Assembly: GCA_963971405.1 (NCBI GenBank)
Contig: OZ020492.1
Coordinates: 4,216,001 to 4,280,000 of the forward strand
DNA length: 64,000 bases
Reading direction: 5' to 3'
DNA from: Psococerastis gibbosa
Taxonomy: Eukaryota > Arthropoda > Insecta > Psocodea > Psocidae
The notes under the pieces were generated by a model. It saw nothing but the letters and a program-made list of their open reading frames with translations, was not told where the DNA came from and searched no databases. Position numbers and translations under genes: made by a program. How positions within the stretch are numbered: the first letter of the stretch is position 1; every line of letters begins with the position of its first letter. Of the stretch, positions 1 through 13,363 are shown in pieces.

Positions 1-354
1 AGCCGAGCTTCCTCTTAAAAATTTCTACCTAAAACATCTGGTAAAAGTTTAAAGCTAAATGTTTGTTCATCTATTAGTTCAAGTGAGATTAGTGTATTTA
101 TATCTATGTAGTAGAAACTGTTCAGGGGTCCAGCACGGGTTTAGCCTAACGGGTCCCATATGTTCACTAATGTATGATGAAGAAACATTTTGAAATACAT
201 TTACTATACTTTAGTTCCGGTAGACGCGGATTTAGACATTTTTCCTGGGGAGGAGGAAATCCTCTTTATAAGTACTGCTTATTTTCAGTGGACCATTATG
301 AAAGAAGTGGTGCGGGTAATCTCTTACATGCTTTCCTATTTATCCATTAGTGAA

Positions 355-472
355 TGAAGAACCAGTAGAATCCGGGCTGATGGGCCGTGGTCGAAATGAA
401 AGCGAACTTCGAAACGTTTCGTCGTTCGCTTTCATTTCGACTCCGGCCGTGAAAGCCTTTGTTGTTATATCA
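355..472. repeat. F-family foldback element, internally deleted
   Basis: ACCAGTAGAATCCGGGCTGA at the left, then AAACGTTT, then GACTCCGGCCGTGAAAGCC at the right. A compact version of the copy at 8282. Confidence 0.7.
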
Positions 473-814
473 TTAGTGAATGAGTGACCATCCATTGCAA
501 ATAAATTGTCCTATGGGTATATTTAGGCTGCGATTATTTTTAATATTACCTATATAATGCGTCGTAATAAATGGCACCATAATGAGGTTCTGTAGGGACA
601 GTTTTGGTCACTAGGTTCGCTGACGACAAACCGATATCCATATTATTCGAAATGGCCGCCGTTTGCATGCGAAAACTAAGCTCTTAGCATCTAATTAATT
701 CTTTAAATATTTCTTATAATATTTTTACTATGCCTGGACTTAATTTCGCTGCATATAATTTAATATATATATTCTCCATGATTTATAGAAAAATATCACT
801 TTAAAATAATACGT

Positions 815-1390
815 AATTAAAAATCATTTTAAAATAGTATTGAGGCTTATGGAAAAATCAACGCTTTGATATCATTGCAACTGGTGCTACCATCTACAAA
901 ATGACGCCACAAATGAACCCCATTGTATCGTTATTCCGTCAAAAATACATTTTTTTCTTAAAAAACCAAAAGCTGCTTGAGAAATCAATCAGTTGGGGGT
1001 TCGTTACTCTATTTTACACTTAAAACAACCCTGAAGTTAAGTAACACCACTGGAAACGCTTCTCAACTAGTTATTTTCTTAGTCACTTTTCATGATAATT
1101 GAGCCACCTTTTATTTTCTTATCCCCAAAACCAAGCTATCAATGGGAAGGAGCCCTACTTATTTTTGCTACCATCAAGGCTGACTATACAATATACATGA
1201 ATTAAAAGGAAATACATTTTAGGGATCTAAGTTCCACAATAAAGTGATCTAAAAAGGGGGAAAAATACCTTGGACAATTATTCTGCGAACCTAAATCCCT
1301 AATTTTAACAAAATCGGTCGTGTAGTTGGGCAGGAGACCCATGAACAGTCCGACAGACAGACGTATATAGTAAAAGCACTTTTTGTATTT
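815..1390 (+). repeat. Old, degenerate repeat A remnant
   Basis: Late-element segments in order: CCCCAAAACCAAGCTATCAA, AATTAAAAGGAAA, and AACAGTCCGACAGACAGACG. The ends are lost. Confidence 0.45.
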
Positions 1391-1409
1391 ACTTAATTCC
1401 GTTGAATCC

Positions 1410-1632
1410 TGTCAGGACCTGTAGAGTAGTGGTAAAGACTCCGACTTTCACCCAGAAGGTTGTTGGTTCGAGTCTCACACTTGCTACATGTTCTGGTCAT
1501 GCATCGGAGGGCATGTAAAGCAGGCGGTCCCCGGGCCTTCTATGTTGAGCGTAACAGAGGGCTTTATAGGCCTAACCCCGCTAGGTTGGCTTAGTAATAA
1601 AACAAAAAGTCAATATTTATTTATTTACTTAA
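1410..1632 (+). mobile_element. tRNA-derived SINE (family E)
   Basis: A box A-like TAGAGTAGTGGTAAAG, then a box B-like GGTTCGAGTCTCAC about 35 bp downstream. A body with GGGCATGTAAAGCAGGCGG and a TTTATTTATTTA tail follow. It matches the copies at 13729 and 50079. Confidence 0.82.
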
Positions 1633-4455
1633 TCGTCGAAATTGAAAATTTCAACCATCACAATGCTATCCCTATACCAATGTAAAATGGGAAAGTAGAA
1701 AGAGCAGAGGTTGTTGACTAGTTACAGCTAATCGAGCGATCTTCTCCGAAAAAATGGCAACTGCTATATTCTCATGCTTACATAGGGCAAACCGTAACCA
1801 TTGAGCCTGTCGTGATCTCAATACAATATCTCTTCAAGATCTCGTTCCCGTTACTTTTAAATTATTTCATAAAAATGTAATTGCTTATTCGAGAAGACGG
1901 TAAAGATCTAGCTTGTTACGCTACCCCTAATAAAATAACAACATTTCGTCATGTATCGTTTATTTAGCTTATGAGAACCCCATTTCAGAAAGAATTAAAT
2001 GTCCACGAAGCGTAGTTATTACTTACAGCCCATTTTATGTCGAATAAAAATCCATTATATATAAAATAAAAATGCATTGGCGGGTATAGACACTTCTTGC
2101 TTATGAGAAATTTTATGAAAGGAACATGTCAGAGGCGTGCAGATAAAACAATCCTTGCTTAAAATATAAATTATCTTGCCGATGGGGCGTTCGCCTTCCA
2201 CTTTATATGCATTTTTGCCCGACTTTTTGTACCGCGGGGTAGCTTTACCGAAAGGAAATTTAACTACTCAATCGGCCCAAGTTTTAAATATTCTTAACAA
2301 AATATTTTGAGAGGGGGCAGCCCCCCACCCCCCTCCCTTTGTATCCGCGCCCGAGGGAATGAAAGCAAACCTGATAATAAAATAAGTTGTTCACAACAGG
2401 GATGCGCTGAAAAACACCCGATCACATGGAAATTAATGATGTCTCTTGTGGTAGTCGGGTTTGTCCCTGTGAAACTCGTATGCAGTCATCTGAGGGTAAT
2501 CATTATACTTGTAGCTAATGATCGTCGCGAACTAACCGAAGTGGGCAGACGGGGATGGTTCAAGAGGAAAGGCTGGAATTATGTTATGTTGCTTTGAATT
2601 CTCACCGGGGCTTTGATATCGCGGTTATGGATACAAGCACTGTAGTAGGGGAGAAATCCTGGAAAAAGTTCCGAAACACCTTAAAATGTATTGTCTTAAA
2701 TCCATTCCCTGGATAAACACATTAGTAATCAAAATTCCGCTGGTGCTGTGAAATGACGCGGTTTTGTTTTATTAATAATAAAAAATATAAAAAATACGTT
2801 TTGGTTTGATTTTCAGTTATATCCCGAGCATGTTACCAAGACATTCGTTAGCATTTTTTTTTAATTAATTCTTATGGCGCGGGACTCTTTCGAGTATTTG
2901 CGCCGGTCGGTATGTGTGTGCGGAGGTGTTGCCTTATTTGGTTACTGTTGGTAGTTTTGGTTTAGAATGGGTTTGTGTACAGATGTGGCATGACTCCGGT
3001 CTTAATAAGAAAGCTTAACGTTACCGTAATGACATGTAATCTTTGTTTATTTATATTAGTAGAGTTATTGTGTTTTATTTGACAAAGCTAATTTTTTAAC
3101 GTTTATTCGGTTTTGCCAATATGTTTTATTAAAACCATTATTTCTTTAATTACAAAGACTTTCACGGCTATAGCAGTAGAATCCGGCCGATTTTTCAGTG
3201 ATCTAGGGGTGGTCAATATATTGTGTCATCAGCATTCTCTAAATAAATAACCAAAAACACCTTTACTGTTTCAATTTATCACTAAAATGACCCTCAGACC
3301 TTTTCATAATTGGAGCTGTCTCACTAAAAAAAGGAGTTTTAATTTTTTTCATGATGCATGTTGAATAGAAAACATATTACAAAATTCTTTTCAAACCGAA
3401 TTAAGAGTTTAGAGACAGTATAACAACATTCCCGCTTTATATAGTGGTAGGCTATACATTAATATCGTAGAATATTACATTCAAAGTGTTGTGGTTGACG
3501 ACCCGGGAATTTGAAAAAGGTGACTTTTGTCTGCGGGCAGGGGCAAAGGGGGATATCTGTAAGGAAGACTTAATAAAAAAACGTCGCTTCATATTAGAAT
3601 TCAAATCAAATACATCGTCCTTCATAAAAAGTTACGAAAATATAGAAATTTCTTTCCCCTTCCCCACATTTTCCCAAAGGATAGCGCTTAGGGAGGGAAC
3701 ATACCATGATAACTAAAGTAAAGGTAATTAATCTAAAATTACACAAAGACCGGAAGATTTAAATATCAATTTTTGCAAAATTCAAAATTGATATTTTAAT
3801 CTGGGCTAACTCAATTTTGGCGGTTTTAAAACGGATATTTTTTTTCTTCTTCCCATACCGGCTCCATCAATTTTTTTAAATAAGAAAATAGTTTTTGACG
3901 AAATACTGGATAATTCATACTCCAATACGTTACATTCACTGCCATATTTACTGTGTTGGATATTGGATTATATTTGTCTGCCCAATGTAGACCAGGCAGT
4001 CGCCTCATAGATCAATTCAGTGCTTTGGTGCTGGCGTTTTTCCGTGAAACTAATAGGCGACAAAAATTTGCCGAATTATCAAATTCATGAAAAAATTATA
4101 CCAAAAATGATAAACACCTTATATTGTCCTATGATAGGTGATATAGTCCTCTATCGAAAGGGCTAACTTAAATAAAAAATATAGACCATCCTATTTTTTT
4201 GTGGGTGATCCAAGGCTGGCCAATGTAAATGGTAAACTTCCTCTTAATGCTTTTTTAACCCCTACGTTTTCGAAAAGATTTTAAAGTGTGGCCTTTTTAT
4301 TTTGTGAAAGGCTGTTAAGTGTTAATGTGTTTTGAAAACGCGCTGTCTGTGTTGGTGTCTCCTATACTTTCTAATAATAACAATAACAATTCGTATATTT
4401 TTCTAAAATGATTGGCGTAACAAATTATTTTGTAGGCCCCCTTAACCTGAATATG

Positions 4456-4481
4456 ATATATATATATATATATATATATAT
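4456..4481. repeat. (AT)n microsatellite
   Basis: About 13 TA dinucleotides. Similar short tracts lie near 14908, 21786 and 28075. Confidence 0.9.
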
Positions 4482-4763
4482 TCTATATTATATATGTTCC
4501 TTTACCCGGGTTTGATCATTTTATTGACAGTATAATTCCACGCTTAATGACAGCAACATACAATGTGAAAGATAACAATACCCGCGTCGATATCAAGCCC
4601 TTCAAATTAATAATAAAAAATAATCCCTCTTGTATGTTCAGCGATCCTGACTTCTCAAGTGCTCATTATACATATTACATAATATAGTCATTCAGTCGTT
4701 ATCATCCTCAATCTTCTTTCTTACTTTTCCATAAATTTTAAATTATTTTATGACAACAGCATG

Positions 4764-4970
4764 TTATAGTCCACGCAAAATGAGAAAAGTATGGACATGG
4801 AATGTTTTGATCCTGTGCAACACTAAAAATATTCTTTGCACAATTTTTGTTATGCCTTGCATCCAATGCAACACGGTAACACAAAATGGTGCAGAGAATA
4901 TTTTTATAGTGTTGCACAGGATCAAAACATTTCATGTCCATACTTTTCTCATTTTGCGTGGACTATAGTA
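4764..4970. repeat. Foldback palindrome with ~85-bp arms
   Basis: TATAGTCCACGCAAAATGAG at 4764 returns inverted at 4951-4970. AAGTATGGACATGGAATGTT and GATCCTGTGCAACACTA also recur inverted. A short loop of about 30 bp. Both strands give spurious ORFs. Confidence 0.83.
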
Positions 4971-6058
4971 AATTACATTAATTATTATATTCTTCACATT
5001 CTTTATTTAGGATATTATACATTATATTTTTGGCAAATTTATTTACCCTCTGTACTAAAACTACTGTACTAAACTACTGTAAAACTCACCTATTTTTTTT
5101 TTCATTTTGGCGCGGTGATTCCTTCAATATTTCGTTTAGAATTATTGTCTGCGTTGTTTAATCTTATTTTTTAACATGCATGTCTTGTTATTTTGCACGA
5201 TTCCACTATGGATGAATATTTTTTATTGTAAATATCAATGTCATAAATTAGTCGGGCTTAAAATGTGTGAAAATCAGAATCAACATTTTTTATTTTATGC
5301 CGCAAAAATCAGTTTTTTTCTTCTGGAATGTTGTTGCTGCACTGTAAGTCTTCACAATTTTTTTCAATCTATTGTTCATTTTTAAACTGGATGGGTCTTG
5401 TTCCCTCTTCTTCGTCTGTAAAATTTTTCCCATTTCAGCTTCTTTTTTTATTCGCTGCATTATACGTTTTGAAAAGCAGCCCCTTTTCGCACATCGTAGG
5501 GCTTTTGTAATTGTAGAGTCTGCAGTTAGATTCGTCTCCTAGTACATCTACCTGGCGTATTTTCGACTTCTGTTGAAGAAAGAAAGAAAATGTCTTTCTT
5601 TTCCATATAGGTGAAGTTCGGCCCAATCTTACAACTAACCTTCTGCGATAAAGTAATATTTTTTCCGGGAGATAGCTTGACGATGATAGGTTTTGGCTTG
5701 TGTATGTTTCTATTAGGTATTTCTCATCAAGTTTTATCCCCATGCATGCGAGGATTCTCCTTGGTCATTTTCAAAATTTTGGATTTCCGCGTAATTACCT
5801 CGAGAATGTAGGTCGAACTCATACAGTTAATCTCGGAGCTGAATTATTGCTTCATCCCTTTTTTAATACGCTTTTATTAGTTTCACCTGTATGTATGTTT
5901 GTATGTAGCCGACTCCTTTGGGCTCGATTTTGCCCTACTTTCAACGATCAGACTTAATTCAAACATTGCACACCTGTCAAAAACCAATGAAAATGCAATA
6001 ATTCAATTACAATATCCGATTATCCCGATTAAATTTCTTTTCGCATCCTTTGCATGGG

Positions 6059-6127
6059 AGTAAGAGAGATAGAGCTAGTAGTGCGCGAACTGCGCATGAG
6101 AGTAAGAGAGATAAGGCTAGTGCGCGA
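6059..6127 (+). repeat. Short tandem duplication, ~50 bp period
   Basis: GGGAGTAAGAGAGATAGAGC...TAGTGCGCGAAC is followed directly by a second, slightly altered copy ending TAGTGCGCGAAC. Confidence 0.7.
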
Positions 6128-6335
6128 ACCAGTTCCAGACTTACTGTAAGCCGGGGTTACCGTTAACCGGAGCGAGAGAATCAGTTTCGACGGTTTTCTA
6201 AACATTTAAGGTGTTTAAAATGCGAATTTTACTCACTGACTCACAGAGAGCAATGCTTAATCATTTGTTAACATAGTCCTGTTACATATTAGAAGTTATC
6301 AACAATAATATAGAAAATTCAACTAAAAAGTGAAA

Positions 6336-7174
6336 AAGAACCGGTCCGAGCTTACTCGAACATACTTTCCAATTTATCAATTAGTAGATGGAGGAAATGA
6401 GTAATTTCAGGGTAAATAATTTTCCTATGTTTAAATGGGGGGGGGGAGGAGGGGTTGTCCACCTGACGTCACTGGACGTGAGATAAATTCTAGATAGGTC
6501 AGAGCAACACATTACTACACAGCAATAATGGCAGGGCACGCAATGCATTTGAGTGCGAATTTTCTATAATTTTTTCAAAAAATAATTTTTTGCACAAAAC
6601 TAAATATTTTTTCGGGAAAGCAACCTGTCCGGTTTCATTACTCAATTTATCACCTAAAACATGCCTGAAGGTAGAAATCATCGATAGAAAGGTTTCGCAG
6701 AAAAATTATTTTTTAGTAATTTTTCATTAAAGTTTAGTTATTTTTATTTTTTTACCCCCAGAAGCAACCTATCAAGGGGCAAGCGACCCCCCGCATTTGG
6801 TCAACAGTAATAATGACTACAATATATGTGAATTTAAAAGAAATAGTTGGAGCCGTTTTTGAGAAATAATTTTTTTTGTAGTTTTTTGATAATAAAACCC
6901 CCCCAAATGGAGTTGGCCCAAAATAAAAATAAATGGTTTCGAGGTATTATTTTTGTGAACCTACATGCCGAATTTCATCATAATTGACCGATAAGTTTGC
7001 CCGGAAATCGATGAACAGACAGTCAGAGCGACAGACATACAGACAGACATTTCGTAAAAAAACACTTTTTTGGGTTCCTGGGACCTCAAAACGTGTAATT
7101 CCGTTGAAATCTCGGAATCGAAAATTTGGACCGTCACAAAGCTTTCCTTATACTACGTATAAATTGGAAAGCAA
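6336..7174 (+). repeat. Repeat A copy, 0.84 kb
   Basis: It starts AAAGAACCGGTCCGAG and ends ATAAATTGGAAAGCAA. GCTTTCCAATTTAT near the left end is the inverted form of the right end. It carries a poly-G tract (about 6437-6446), a GACAGACAGACA stretch and no coherent ORF. Confidence 0.8.
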
Positions 7175-8281
7175 TAAATAATACTTTACAAAACTAAAAA
7201 CACGCTTATATGGAAAATTCAACTAAAAAATAGAGAATAAAATTTAATAAATTTGGATTAAGAATAGTGTTAAAAGCGTTGTAGTAAAATTATGGACACA
7301 AGAATTTAAAATTGGCGGAATTAATTTTAAGTAAATGCATGGTAGAAAAGTCCATAATCTTACTATAATACTTACTCGCATTTACGATCCAATCCTAAAA
7401 TTATAATTCCTTACATTTTCCCTGGAGGTATATGTGACTGTTTCCTTTTATCTCGAGTGTCCGTGGAGAGAGGAGAATCGCAAGTTGAGAGAGAAGTTAG
7501 GAACCAGAGGAAAAGGAATATTCCAATTTGCGAAAGATGTGTATATCTTGCAATACCTGAGCCTGAAGAAAGAATGTCGATGGCCTAATTACCCTGTGCC
7601 CTTGGGGCCAGGGGAGGAAGGGAAACAGGAACCAACTACCACTCCGAACGTCAACAATTCCTAGAATCTACTCGGTCGGAAATCCTTAAGTCGGCGGCCT
7701 GGACTTCGGTGAGCCTGCTCTTTCCTTAAATCTCAATTTCTACATTCAATGAATGCAACTGCCTAACATAGTTCCCTCTGCCCGTCTTTAGCCTATTGAA
7801 TCTTCTAACTTTGAAGCCTGACATCAGCTGCAGCAGACTTCTCCTATCAAGATGTAACCCTAGGTACAGCTTGGTAGCATTTTCCACATAATAAAGGTTC
7901 ATCTAGAAACATTCTAGGGTGGCGTTAAATCAATGTTTTTGTAGCATAAATAAAAATATAATGCCCAACATAATCCTAATAAGCTGTTGTCAGCCCGTTT
8001 CACATTTCATGTACAATTGATTACTCACCTGTCTATAATCCAATTTCGATAACCACTAGTAATATCAAGTTCTCCAATAATCGAGAAACTTTGTATTGTA
8101 TTGGGTGCATCTCACCCTAGCTAATTTAAGTCAGTTAATGAAAAACCAAATCCAGATTTCAGAATGCTAGATCTTTTGTTATTTGTTATGGTTGTTAGCC
8201 ATCTTTGTGTTTGACCTTGGCTGGGAGAGTGGCCCCACTGGCTAGAAAGTGTTGCCACCTCTCCAAGCTAATTCAAACTAA

Positions 8282-8512
8282 TGAGGAACCAGTAGAATCC
8301 GGGCTGATGGGCCGTGGTCGAAGTGAGTCACAGTCGCTGCTGAGCCTCCGAGATACAATCTTAGAAGTCTACGCAGTTCCACTGAAGATGTCGACCGCAG
8401 ATGTTGACGAAACGTTTGGAAGTTCTCTTTCACTTCGACCACGGCCCATCAGCCCGGATTCTACTGGTTCCTCATTCGACTCCGGCCGTGAAAGCCTTTG
8501 CAGTTATAATTC
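8282..8512. repeat. F-family foldback element
   Basis: Arms GGAACCAGTAGAATCCGGGC... (8284-8326) and their inverse (8430-8476) are about 43 bp and nearly perfect. Between them are GAGATACAATCTTAGAAG and GACGAAACGTTTGGAAG. The right end is GACTCCGGCCGTGAAAGCC. Confidence 0.82.
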
Positions 8513-9088
8513 AAACTAATTTGGCGGAAATCTCGGTAGGATGAAAAATTGTTAATTTTGTCAATTTGGATTCCTCCTTTACATTATAGAGTGCACTTGT
8601 ATCACTTATTTGATCTTTTAATACATATATTATCGGTTCTATAGTTTGTACTGGGAATGATATCTTATTTTGTATTTACCAGATCCCTGAGAGGGGAAAA
8701 CAACATTACCTGAGTCTAATTTATTACTTGTTCTCGGGAGATGGATCCATGGCATTTTCATAGTTAGTCGGGCTTGCTTTAACATCCGTCATAGATCCAT
8801 CTCCCCAGAGATGAAGTCGTAGTGGTGAACAAGGCAAAGTTTCCTAAAGGCCTTTTCAAATATTTAAACAAAAGAGAATAGTTTACAGCGTGGGGTGCAT
8901 AGTGTCAATAGTTATAAATATTTTATTGTCAGATATGAGTAGAAGTATCATCACGTTGATAATATCTTAAATAGCACTTTAAATGAAATCTGATGGTTTG
9001 AAGCGAGTCAAAATCAAGTCCAAAAGCGTGTTTTTTGTTTTTTATACTTTAAATTTTATCCTGAAAACTTTAACCGCGTTTTGAAAGA

Positions 9089-9461
9089 TTTCTTTTTCGT
9101 AACGCCTGCTTTCAGCATTTCTGCTTTAGGCAACCCTGTCAGCCTGGCGGGGGAGTGAATCTGTTTATTAACTTGCGGCACACTAAGGGGCAGACTCCTT
9201 CACCTTCGGGAGAAGGGGAGTTGACTGACAGGGTGGATCTCCTGATTATAGTGGATTCCGAACCAGTTGGGGAACATGGTGAAGTCACACGAATAATTCG
9301 GAGGTGACAAGGACTCGCCACGCACGTAGACTGACTGCTATAGTCTCAATGCGTTATGATGTCAGACCATGTTGCCCTGCCAACGCTGTGCACACTACCT
9401 AGTTTGCCGCAGTTTGAAACACAGTCTGCTCTCGTGGATTCAACTTGGTAAGGCTGTTGGC
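9089..9461 (+). mobile_element. C retroposon copy, 373 bp (longer relative of B)
   Basis: Flanked by GCGTTTTGAAAGA at 9076-9088 and 9462-9474, a perfect 13-bp duplication. Its middle and tail share with B the segments CCTGATTATAGTGGATTCCG and GGATTCAACTTGGTAAGGC. The head is different (AACGCCTGCTTTCAGC). Confidence 0.87.
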
Positions 9462-10260
9462 GCGTTTTGAAAGACAAGTATAAAGGCCAAACCGGAGGGG
9501 GTCACGTGACTGGCCTGGAAATGTCTTTGCAGAGGGTTCGTAATATATGTTTTAAACCGCAGTGGTATAGTAAAAATCGATAGAAGGGTATAGTATACGC
9601 GTGGACATGCTTACACTATTGACTAAACCAGAAATTACAATTACATTAAGTCTAAAATTTGTGCTTGAAGCATTAAAAACATGCCTTTTAGAACATTTTT
9701 ACCTGCCCCACAGTGAAGAAAAACCTCCAACTTTTGTAATGAAATGCACTTTAGTCAGAAGCTCAACACTTAATTTGACAGTAAAGCGCCAGAAATAGGT
9801 AAAACTGCAATTATTTGAAATAATACAAGTCAAATACGGAACAGGTACGAGACGCGGGGCTTTGTTTATAAAATCGATATTCAACGATGCCGTGGCTGGA
9901 GACCGTTATCAATATGGCTGCTAGTGTAGCCTGCACAAGATAAGTACTCAATTCGGCAGGGAAATAGCCTGCACAAGCTAACTACTAAACAACAGAGTTT
10001 TTGACCGGGTCCAGGTATCCGCTTTGCTATGCTGCAATGTGTTAGACTTTGATATTTTTTTGCGTTGGTACTTATCTCTGATAGTTGGCTTATGGTTAAC
10101 GGGTGCATCGTAAGGCATATTATGACTCCCGCCGCTCCAGTTCTATTATATTTCTATGTATTCAACGCTCAACGGTCAAGGCCACAACCCTCCGGTTTGG
10201 CCTTAATATTCCCGAGATATGATTTTTGGCAAAATCGAACATGTTCACTATCACAAAGGT

Positions 10261-11006
10261 AAGAACCGGTCCGAGTTTACTCGAACATGCTTTCCAATTT
10301 ATCAAAATTAGTAGATAGAGAAAAAGAGTAATTTCATGGTAAATAATTTTCCTATGGTTAAATTTCCGATATCTCGGGGGGGGGGGGGGGGGGGGGGGTT
10401 GTCCACCTGACGTCACTGGAGGTGACGTAAATTCTAGATAGGTCAGACCAACACACTACCACACAGCAATACTGGCAGGGCACGCAATGCACTTGAGCGT
10501 GAATTTTCTATCATTTTTTCAAAAGAAACATTTTTTTTTACAAAACCAAATACTTTTCTGGGCAAGCAACCTGTCCGGTTTCGTTACTCAATTTAACTTC
10601 TAAAACATACCTGAAGGTAGAAATCATCGATAGAAAGGTTTCACAGAAAAATTATTTTTTAGTCATTTTTCTTTAAAATTAAGTTATTTTTATTTTTTTA
10701 CCCCCAGAAGCAACCTATCAAGGGGCAAGACAGAATAAAACCCCCCCGAATTAAGTTAGCCCCAAATAAAAAAAATCGTTCCGAGGCATTATTTTTGTGA
10801 ACCTACACGCCGAATTTCATCAAAATCTACCGAGTAGTTTGCCCGGAAATCGACGCACAGACAGAACGACAGACAGACAGACATTTCGTAAAAACCACTT
10901 TTTTTGGTTCCTGGTACCTTAAAACGTGTAAATCCGTTGAAATCTCTGAATCGAAAATTTCGACCGTCACAAAGCTTTCCTTATACTAAGTATAAATTGG
11001 AAAGCA
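10261..11006 (+). repeat. Repeat A copy, 0.75 kb
   Basis: Same ends as the copy at 6336. It has a G23 tract at about 10376-10398 and an internal deletion near 10730 relative to longer copies. Confidence 0.8.
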
Positions 11007-11317
11007 AAAACCACTAATTCGGATAAATGCGGAAACAATAATGCTTGCCTCTAATACCATGTCAGGCTGTGACCTCGTCTGTTATCGTAATAGTGCATTT
11101 TACGAGTATTATTTCACAGAAATACTATATAAAGGTTATATTAGTATGATATGTGAGACTGATATGTTTAACTTAGGAGCTATAGTGCAGTTGGGACGAT
11201 AACCTCGGAAAAGTTCAAGGCTTCTTTCGAATATTGTAGGTTAAGCACCATCTAACTGACATCTCCAAATAGAAAGTAGAATTCTGTCTATCCAACCAAC
11301 TCCTTACATTTAGGGAC

Positions 11318-12045
11318 TAGTAGTAGTATAGTTGGACACAGTCCCAGGCCACGGTGGGACTGGGGTTTAAAAACTATGAGGTTCACCATTATCACACACG
11401 GAGAAGGGGTGACATTCACTTGGGACCCGTTAGGCTCACTAAAGTACTAAAGGGACCCTCCCAACTTGGTTCTAGGCTTTTCAACAAGCTCCCACATGGT
11501 CTAAAAAGAGATAATATTAACGCTTTCAAGAGCAAGGTAGACGGTCTTCTAGTGAGTTGTTGCCCCTACTCTGTCAATGAATTTCTAGCGACCAACCTCC
11601 CTCCATGCTGACATTCCCATCACAGTCATAAGTGCCTATATTGTTTATTATTATTAAGTTGTAGATTTTAATGGATAAGGATTGTATTGATGTATTATTG
11701 ATGATTGTATGTAGTTTTTTTAAAATCTAAATATGTACATATATAGCTATTTATAATCTTGCCGGTGCCGAGCACATGCAGTAACTTTTATTGTAACACT
11801 GTACTGTATGTGGTTAAAATGGCCTATTATAATTTCATTTCACGGTGTGGGCCCATAGGACAGTGGACCTCCTGATTATAGTGGATTCCGAATCACTTGG
11901 GAAACACAGTGAAGTCTCACGATTAGTTCGGAGGTGACCAGGACAAGTCCTACCATGTTTCCCTACCGGCACTGTGCACACGACCAAGTATCTGCAGCTT
12001 TGAACCTGCTCTGGTCCGCTGGATTCAACTTGGTATGGTATATTA
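11318..12045 (+). mobile_element. B retroposon copy interrupted by a LINE fragment
   Basis: The head (from TAGTAGTATAGTTGG) is at about 11320-11356, and the body and tail at 11842-12040. AGGGACTAG precedes the head and recurs at 12048-12056 after the tail, indicating a target duplication. The two halves match the intact copies at 18278, 23793, 38056 and 45265. Confidence 0.75.
11357..11841 (+). mobile_element. 5'-truncated LINE tail inserted in the B retroposon
   Basis: The reading frame to the TGA at 11609-11611 has HHYHTRRRGDIHLGP, then GSRLFNKLPHGLKR, the characteristic C-terminal end of jockey/CR1-type reverse transcriptase ORFs. About 230 bp of AT-rich 3' sequence follows. ACGGTG flanks it on both sides (11351-11356 and 11842-11847), a short target duplication at a site that in other B copies reads continuously. 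Confidence 0.75.
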
Positions 12046-12616
12046 AGGGACTAGAGTTCTATATTGAAGAGATGGGACGTTCGCTTCCCGCCAAAAATAT
12101 TTTTTTATTAATTTCAAAATTGCGAGGTCTCCTATGAGCAGTCATTGAAAAGGTGGTCCAAGAATTCAAAAATATTTTTTATAGAGCTCTGTAAGGGACA
12201 GACAGGTGTCGTTGGCTTATTCACCAGAGATTGCCCCTCACTGAGACCAAATTGTAGATTGTAAACTACCATTTTGCGACTTCAAAATTTTCACCCGGGG
12301 GAGATCTCTAAACCCCCTTGTCCAAGAGTAGCCATAGTTTTTCATTTATAGTGAACAACATAAACCGCTTTTGGGTGGGGAGCCAATTTCTCTTTGACTG
12401 ACGAATATTCTGGGTCCTCCCTAGACAGATCATACGGCTGTGGTCGGTCGAACAGAGTGCGGGCAATTAGAAGAACGAAGACGTGTTCGTGTGCATTTTG
12501 ATATAAATTGTCTGGCCGTCGCTATTGCCGATTGACCACAGTAAATTTATAGAACTTTTTTGGGCACGTGTTAACACCAGACAAAAATGTTTCTGTAAAA
12601 CTTGCATTACTCGACT

Positions 12617-13363
12617 TAAGGCTCTCTGGACACGATGCGTTTTTCCCAAGCGTTCTAGGTGCGTTTTACCAAGGTCAAAACGCACAGTTTTAACGCAGTG
12701 AAGGTTACAATACATGATGCGTTTTTCCCGAAGTTAAATCGTTCGTCCGCCATTTTTGTTTATTATTATTTTTGATTAAAAATACAATGCAAAACTATTT
12801 TTTTAACATGCCTAGACTAAAAGGAAGAAGAAAAAAGACTATATTTGCTGTAATGCTCCTAATTTTACAGATGAAGCTCGAAGAAGAGCAACGACATGAT
12901 AAGCAATAAGTTAAATCACGATTTTTACTAAATTGGTACGATTACTCCCATGTTAGACTTATTTAAGGAGCTACAGTTGATGCCAAGTAATTTTTCATAA
13001 TTTTGTTAAAATAATTGGAATGTTTCGTATGCCTGAGGCACGGAAATGACTCAAACGCATCAAAATATTCAGACAAAATGTCTTGTTGTAGTTGCTCCGC
13101 CATTTTGTCTCTTTTGATAGTAAACAAATCGTGGAAGCAGACATTTTTAGTTGCAAATTAGACAGGGCTTTTGTGTTTGTCATGTTGCCCGCCTAACCGA
13201 CGAGAAAACGCATGCTCCAAGAAATCGGTTCATTTCGAATTCCAAATAGCTCGTCCAGCGTTTTACCGGCGCGTTTTCTCACTGGGTGCCGTGTATATGC
13301 ACGTTAAAACGCAACGTTTTTCCTAAACGCTTGGGAAAAACGCATCGTGTCCCGAGTCCCTAA
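12617..13363. mobile_element. MITE with GGACACGATGCG inverted ends, 0.75 kb
   Basis: GGACACGATGCGTTTTTCCC at about 12627 matches the inverse of GGGAAAAACGCATCGTGTCC ending near 13352. Subterminal GCGTTTT/AAAACGC motifs recur many times. No transposase is visible. The duplication is unclear (TTA at the left, TAA at the right). Confidence 0.7.

Larger units (their letters stand above)
1640..6330. other. Upstream sequence without a supported gene
   Basis: AT-rich, with the foldback at 4764, an (AT)n tract and an F-family scrap near 3165-3195 (GCAGTAGAATCCGGCCGA). The 2307-2597 frame begins in a C/G-run repeat edge and has no family features. Confidence 0.5.

Noticed and set aside
2307-2597. 96-residue frame as a gene
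   Set aside because: Starts in a G/C-run transposon edge and shows no family motifs.
4738-5072. Overlapping frames on both strands as small genes
   Set aside because: They are the two strands of a palindrome, so similar peptides arise on both strands.
7434-7664. 76-residue frame as a small gene
   Set aside because: No recognisable family, no splice partners and no repeat match; could be chance. Left unannotated.
8205-8519. 104-residue frame as a gene
   Set aside because: It spans the F-family foldback; the palindrome makes mirrored frames and the same peptide recurs at 52711-52992.
10162-10416. Proline-rich small protein (also at 26808 and 43101)
   Set aside because: The prolines are the reverse reading of poly-G tracts in repeat A, and the same frame recurs in every copy.
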